Both the position numbers and the translations under genes were made by a program. The notes beneath the pieces were generated by a model. It ran no database searches, was not told where the DNA came from, and was given only the letters and a program-made list of their open reading frames with translations. From NCBI GenBank assembly GCA_037013495.1, contig CM072806.1, positions 32,676,001 through 32,740,000 of the forward strand: 64,000 nt of DNA. The letters run 5' to 3'. Positions 59,024 through 64,000 of the stretch are shown piece after piece. Source of the DNA: Hippophae tibetana (lineage: Eukaryota > Streptophyta > Magnoliopsida > Rosales > Elaeagnaceae). Position 1 is the first letter of the stretch; every line of letters starts with the position of its first letter.

Positions 59024-60164
59024 ATACCTCATTGAACTCAGCCATACCTATTGTCATGCTAAGCTCTTTCTCTAGTAATATGATACATAGAAATTAGCAC
59101 TACCTATTAGGGAGCAGTTGATAAGGGCATATTTGGGTATGCCTTAAGAAGTATCTAATGAAGTCAGTTAGGAAAAACTACAGGCAAAGCTAGAAAGGTC
59201 TTTCATGGAACACAATCCAACCCTAAAGAGATAGGTCAATGTTAAAATATATCGGACTAGGGATGAAAACTTGTATGCACTAAAAAATGTTGTATGCCTT
59301 CATGGGCTATGAAGCATAATCTGGTCTAAGCTTAAAAGGTTTGGGCTCAGACCTTCACCCTTTAGTCCAATACGTGGGTTTGCTTGTACCTCTCCCTACT
59401 CGAGTCTTTTTGTACTAAACTTGAGGGGCTGCAATGTTGATTGACATGAAAAGATGAATAAGAGTATAAAGTCCTTAATCATGTGTAGGTAGTGCTATAC
59501 TTACTGAATGCATTGTGAATGTTACATTGTGAGAGCTCCCAGAGCCCCCTAAGAAGCTTGAGCTAAAATTCAAGCCCATCCCCTAAAGACTCTAAGCCAT
59601 CGAAGCCAATAGACTCTTTCTCACTCTTACATATAATTACATTCTTTGGTATAAAAAGGTTTCTAAGTTTTTTTCTGACCATATCTATAGGTGACTCTAA
59701 TAACGAGTTGAACCTAAAATAAAATGGGAATGAAAATGATAAGAACACAAGTTTGCAAAGAAGTACATGAAGGTGAAAATAAAGTAGCAATGAAGGTGAC
59801 TCTTTCTCAAATTTCCTGCCAAAAAATTGAGCTAATAAAAGCTTATCATTAAATCGAAACCTAAAACATTTGGGTAAGTAGTATCAAACATCAGGCTGAT
59901 GCAATTTAAAGTCAAGGAAAAGCGACAGAGCATTTTTTAAAGCAACATGCTGAGAAAATTTGAAAGTGAATAGGAACTTCAAGATTGTTGGCCCCTATTT
60001 ATGCCTTTCCATTTCCCAGTAACATTCAAAATTCAAAAATCAAGTGAGAAAGTACCTCCCAGAGCATAGCTTTAAAATGCTGGGAGTGGGGACTTTCAGT
60101 CTTGATGGTATGGGCACTCTCTTACCCCAATCCTTACATCTAAACTAAAAGAATAAGGGAATCG
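59024..60164 (+). mobile_element. 3' end of the outer Tat element, with antisense ORF
   Basis: Matches 47571-48682. Contains the antisense frame 59563-59790 (MVRKKLRNLFIPKNVIICKS, then EKESIG) conserved with the inner element. Just before the LTR is a purine-rich AAAAGAATAAGGGAA, a good polypurine tract. Confidence 0.65.
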
Positions 60165-60436
60165 ATGTTTGGACATAGCTTACGTGCTAATGTCGAGGTG
60201 AAGACCAGACTAATATCTATATGATTGAGGACAAGACTATCCATTGGTCAATATCTATGCTTATTTTATGTATATTTTTGAGCTCATTCTTGTAGGTCCA
60301 TGTAGATCCCCTAAATGAATACCAAATATATGTATACTTTATATATACCCAATGAAAGACCTAAAGTCATCTCATTTATTGCACATTTATTGCATCTCTC
60401 TACTTTTTCTCTCTAAACTTAGTACATCCCTTAACA
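60165..60436 (+). mobile_element. Tat-lineage 3' LTR (272 bp), outer element
   Basis: TGTTTGGACATAG start, CCCTTAACA end, preceded by a polypurine tract. The flank to the right, ACATGTTACATTG, is half of the 16-bp palindrome. The left flank of the LTR at 41992 includes ACATA, so the target may have been a palindrome copy (4 of 5 bases agree). Confidence 0.75.
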
Positions 60437-60770
60437 ACATGTTACATTGTATTATTTCATCAATGTAATATGTTACATACTTATAAATATGATACAAGAA
60501 GTTATTTAAATGTTGTAACATTATTCTAACTACAATTTGTAGTAAAAACATTTCTTCATAAAACTTAGAGTATGATAATAAATAAATTTTTACTTGGAGA
60601 TACAATTAACAAAATACTATTATCAAACAATGTAATTTCACATTAATCTAGAAAATTTGTAAGTTTTATCCTTTTCATGTTCAAAATTAAATCTTTAAAA
60701 GTAATATTAAACTTGAAGTAAAAATGTGTAGTGAATCAATATGTAAAGTGGTATGATTTTATTCTTACGT
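60437..60770. other. 3' flank of the MULE transposase
   Basis: Palindrome copies at 60437 (half) and 60463-60478, then AT-rich DNA. The 72-codon minus frame at 60387-60605 crosses the LTR border and is incidental. Confidence 0.5.
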
Positions 60771-62720
60771 TAGAGTTTCCTTCATCTTTCATTTCTTACT
60801 TTACTTCTTGATCCTTTAAAATAACCAAGGGATGTCATTCTTGTTTTCCTTTTTCTTCTTCTTTTTTCTATGATGTTGTCTTTTTTTAACAATTTGTGGT
60901 AACACTAGGATATCTCTCACATTGGTTGGTAGATTTCATTTTCTTTCTTATTCTATTGGGTTGATTAGAGCTTCATATGCTAACTTTAAGTAAGTTGTGT
61001 GGCAGCATAGTCAATACATGTCTTCTATGGGTTGTTTCATTTCGTTATATCCTGCAATTGCATGTGCACAAGGGAGTTTTAGTACTTAGAATTTACCACA
61101 TGTACATGTCTTATGCTCCAGGTCTACAATGTAACTATCAAACTCCTTTTTCCCTTGTACTATTTGACTATTTGTGTCAATTACTTACATTTGTTCTATC
61201 TTGATTTTTTTTTTCAATCTTGTCTTTCACTCATTTTATTAGTGTACTCATTTTTGAAGTAGTTGTCCTCCTTTTTGCAAACCAACTTTGGATTACTCAT
61301 ATTTCTCCTTATAAATGTGTTATAGAGGTGTCTCGAGCATGCCTTAGTACTAAATTCATGTGTTTGGTGTTGTCTGAAGTCATAAAGTCATATCTTGTTA
61401 TTGGAAATGGACATTTGATTCTTTTCTAAGATGAGTACTCTGTTTTGGATAGGTTTTTCATCATTTCTTTGGATGCTTCATTCATTGTTTTTATGTTCTT
61501 GTTGAAATCATCTTCATTGTAAGCATAAGTAGCTTGTTTGAAGTAATTGTTTGTTGCTTTGTTGTGATAGTAGGTTACAATGTTTTGTTTCATGTGGTAG
61601 TAATAATAATAATAATGAAGTGCCTTGTTGTCATATACCTTATTGATTGATGATTTTATCGTTAGATTTTGATATGATACTATTACAAAGTTTTCACTAC
61701 CTCTAATAAGAAATTTTAGTCTTCTAAAAAACCATTCTTATACTTTTATGGTTTCTCCATCTACCAATCCAAATATAATAGGATAAATATGCATTATATT
61801 ATTAAATTAATTGTTAAATAATTGCAAATGGTGTGATGCATGTTTTCATATAGTTGATAGTTTGGTAATTCATAGAACAAGTTAGTACAGTAAACATTTT
61901 AGCAAAGTATGTAACTTGTTACATAAAGGTATGGTATGTATGTAATATGTGTATGAGTTATTGAACAATATATGTAGGAGTATAGTTTGATACTTAGTTG
62001 TTTTCATCTTTTGTAACTGCTACGAGTAATACTTCTCTTCATTTTTCTTTTATGAAAGTTCGATCAACTACTACTATTGATCACATATATTTGGACTCTA
62101 TACCTAAATTTGAAATTTGTATATGTTTTTATCTTCATATAGGAATTTAGGTTTTCCTTTTCTAACATGTAAAAGGATCCAGATAATTTACTATATGAAT
62201 CTTTTGGATCTCTTCATACGTTTTTTATTTATTCATTTTTTTCTATGATTTCCTTTTTATAGGTAATTGTGATTCCTGTTTTCTTTTTGATATCACTCTT
62301 AATTTCTTTTAATCTTAATTGTCTACTTGGAACTTTGTAAAGTCTTTGATGTTGTTAGTTATATACTTATACGTGGAGTATTTGTCTCTTTAATCTTTGA
62401 ATATTTATGAACATAAATGAAATTCTTTATAAGTTGTTACCTTGAATGTATTCAATTGTTCAATCTTATTTGCTGCAAGCTTCCAATGATAATTTTTATC
62501 TTTACACTTCATTCTAATTATTGTCTTGTTGAAGTGGCTAATCTTGTAAATGAAATGCGTATACATTTTATTTTGATGTTAATATTTCCGCTTAGATACA
62601 ATGCATCATATATGTCTTTATTCCACTATAATCATATTCTTTTTTATACATTTTCTCTTTGGAATAACGTTTGCTTATTCTTTGGAATACCACATAAAAT
62701 AACAATTATCAAAAATCCAA
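60770..62720 (-). pseudogene. MuDR/MULE transposase remnant
   Basis: On the minus strand, from high to low coordinate. The MuDR-type N-terminal domain (about 62590-62400) reads THFIYKISHFNKTIIRMKCK, then YHWKLAANKIEQLNTFKVTT. The start of the DDE transposase (about 62075-62010) reads IVVVDRTFIKEK then REVLLVAVTKDENN, where live MULEs have VDGTFLKGKYKGVLLVAVxxDxNN. Around 61500-61590 it gives NNYFKQATYAYNEDDFNKNI. The SWIM zinc finger (about 61115-61040) reads YIVDLEHKTCTCGKF then LKLPCAHAIAG, with the CxC...CxH residues kept. A lysine-rich tail (about 60860-60790) follows. Stops and shifts are scattered, so it is not active. It would cut and paste elements with terminal inverted repeats; those were not identified. 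Confidence 0.85.
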
Positions 62721-63200
62721 TAAGAAAACCCAATACTAAATTATAATAATACGGTTAATTGTTGTTTATTTAGTAATATATGTAACAAGTTACATTTTAA
62801 TACCATTTTGTCTCTTTTTGTTTGGAATCTTCAGAGATGGAGTTGGAGTGTGTTGTTCCCTAGCTTATTATTTTGATACAGTTCTCTGTAGTTCCTGCAC
62901 TGAAATTGTTGTCAACAGGTATAAAATCAACTACTCTAAAATCTTGTATGATTCTTTAGAGCTTCGGAGGTTTGTGTTATTTTGTAATGAATTTTTACCT
63001 CGAAAAAATACTTTTAACCAGCTGTGAGATTTTTTGAGATTTATTTTGAGCTTCTGAGAGTTTCTGTTCAATTTCTTGTGCTTTGATTTCTTGTCCAGTG
63101 ATTTCGACGGTGACTTTTCAAGTGTTTTCGAGTTCTTGTTCTTCAATCTGGGCAAGAATAGCGTGGCATTCTTGTCCATTATAATATCATTGCTCAAACT
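62721..63200 (-). other. 5' region of the MULE transposase gene, unclear coding status
   Basis: Holds a palindrome copy (62780-62795) and an 88-codon lysine-rich minus frame (62931-63197, MSNDIIMDKNATLFLPRLKN). It may be an upstream exon of the transposase, but no domain is recognised. The plus frame 62818-63027 overlaps it and is not favoured. Confidence 0.35.
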
Positions 63201-64000
63201 ATATATGATGAAGTAATTATCTCTTTTATTTCTCTTATTACAAGAAAATATATAAAATTATTGATGGAGCTAAAGTATGGTGTTCATTAAAAGAAAAATA
63301 TAAACTACTTGGTAATATTAATGATCATTTAGCTTCAATTATAACTTCTAATTGCAACAAAATCTTATTTTATTAGAGTAATAAACTAAACAAATTAATG
63401 ATTACGTACGTAGAGATATAATTAAATCTTGGTAGTATCTCAACTTTTAATTAATAAAATTATTTTTTATTTGATGTGATATGATTATCTCAATTACCAC
63501 GTCTGCTACCATTAGTGATTATAATTAATTTATGATAATCGCATAAAAATAAATACTTAAAATTAAAAATTATTTATATTAATTCAATGAGTTATGTTAT
63601 TTACTATGATTTTATGTTTGTAAATGTATAATAACTTATAATTCTGATGTGAATAAGATAATTTAAATTAATAAAAAATAATAATCCAATATTACTTCTA
63701 ACTAATCAATTAATAACTCTTAAAATCAAACCATAAATCAAATACTTATAATAATAAGATGAGAGCAATACAATGATTTGATAGATGGTTAAATTACTTA
63801 TGTTTATCTATAGTAAAATTTACTTTATTTATGTGTGTCAAGTCAACTTCCAAACAAGTAATATCTATGTGTTATTTTTTTTTTTTGAGTATTTATATTT
63901 TATTAAAAGTTTTATTTATTGATTATGTTTTAAAATAATTTATTTTTAATTTACATAATATAAAAAAGTTTCTGTTTAGTACCCATATTTAAAAAAAAAT
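63201..64000. other. AT-rich DNA to the window end
   Basis: No gene or repeat border was recognised. Confidence 0.6.

Noticed and set aside
52145-59028. Complete gypsy element with target duplication
   Set aside because: The 5-base flanks do not match and there is no coding region, so completeness is not supported.

Overview
The window is nuclear DNA of a flowering plant, most likely a eudicot. Both intact genes have introns with GT-AG borders. The background is strongly AT-rich, and most of the rest is decayed Copia, Ty3/gypsy, MULE and Helitron-like DNA. The species cannot be fixed from sequence alone. No bacterial-type gene, tRNA or rRNA gene, CRISPR array or viral genome was found.

Two genes look intact. 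At 10162-13047 (+) five exons encode an 816-residue helper NLR of the ADR1 group: RPW8-type coiled coil, NB-ARC with P-loop, kinase-2, GLPL and a QHD variant of MHD, then LRRs. At 26129-33239 (-) fourteen exons encode a 547-residue nucleobase-ascorbate transporter (NAT family). Its introns have taken in a solo LTR and a small Helitron-like element without breaking the reading frame.

Region by region: 1-2.2 kb is a decayed Copia element (-: protease, gag, primer site, LTR). 2.2-3.7 kb is the 3' end of a Ty3/gypsy element with its LTR (+). 3.7-10 kb is AT-rich and holds a Helitron-like copy, a Copia scrap and inverted-repeat elements. 10-13.5 kb is the ADR1-like gene. 13.6-18.6 kb has AT-rich DNA, a long LTR-like block and a 20-bp minisatellite. 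18.6-21.6 kb is a Tat-lineage gag-protease remnant (-). 21.6-25.9 kb is AT-rich with tandem repeats. 26-33.3 kb is the NAT gene.

From about 35 to 63.2 kb there is a nest. The outer layer looks like a MULE-type DNA transposon with a DUF1985/ULP1-like protease gene (+, 36.2-41.7 kb) and a MuDR-type transposase (-, 62.7-60.8 kb). The two arms share a 16-bp palindrome, ATGTAACNNGTTACAT, found at least nine times. Between them lies Tat-lineage DNA (41.99-60.44 kb), best read as one Tat element inserted into the integrase of another. Members of a third family with 1.7-1.9 kb LTRs and a tRNA-Asp primer site are inserted throughout.

The most unusual signals are: (a) seven tandem 35-bp units at 56913-57157, each carrying a tRNA-Asp primer-binding site and the LTR edge; (b) an insertion at 44434-46162 flanked by AGTAT on both sides, made of one LTR plus a decayed primer site, whose removal restores the host reading frame; (c) a solo LTR at 39259-40981 with perfect TATTC duplications; (d) GC-rich palindromic repeats upstream of an LTR TATA box; (e) a 113-bp array just after a Tat integrase. 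All alignments were made by eye.
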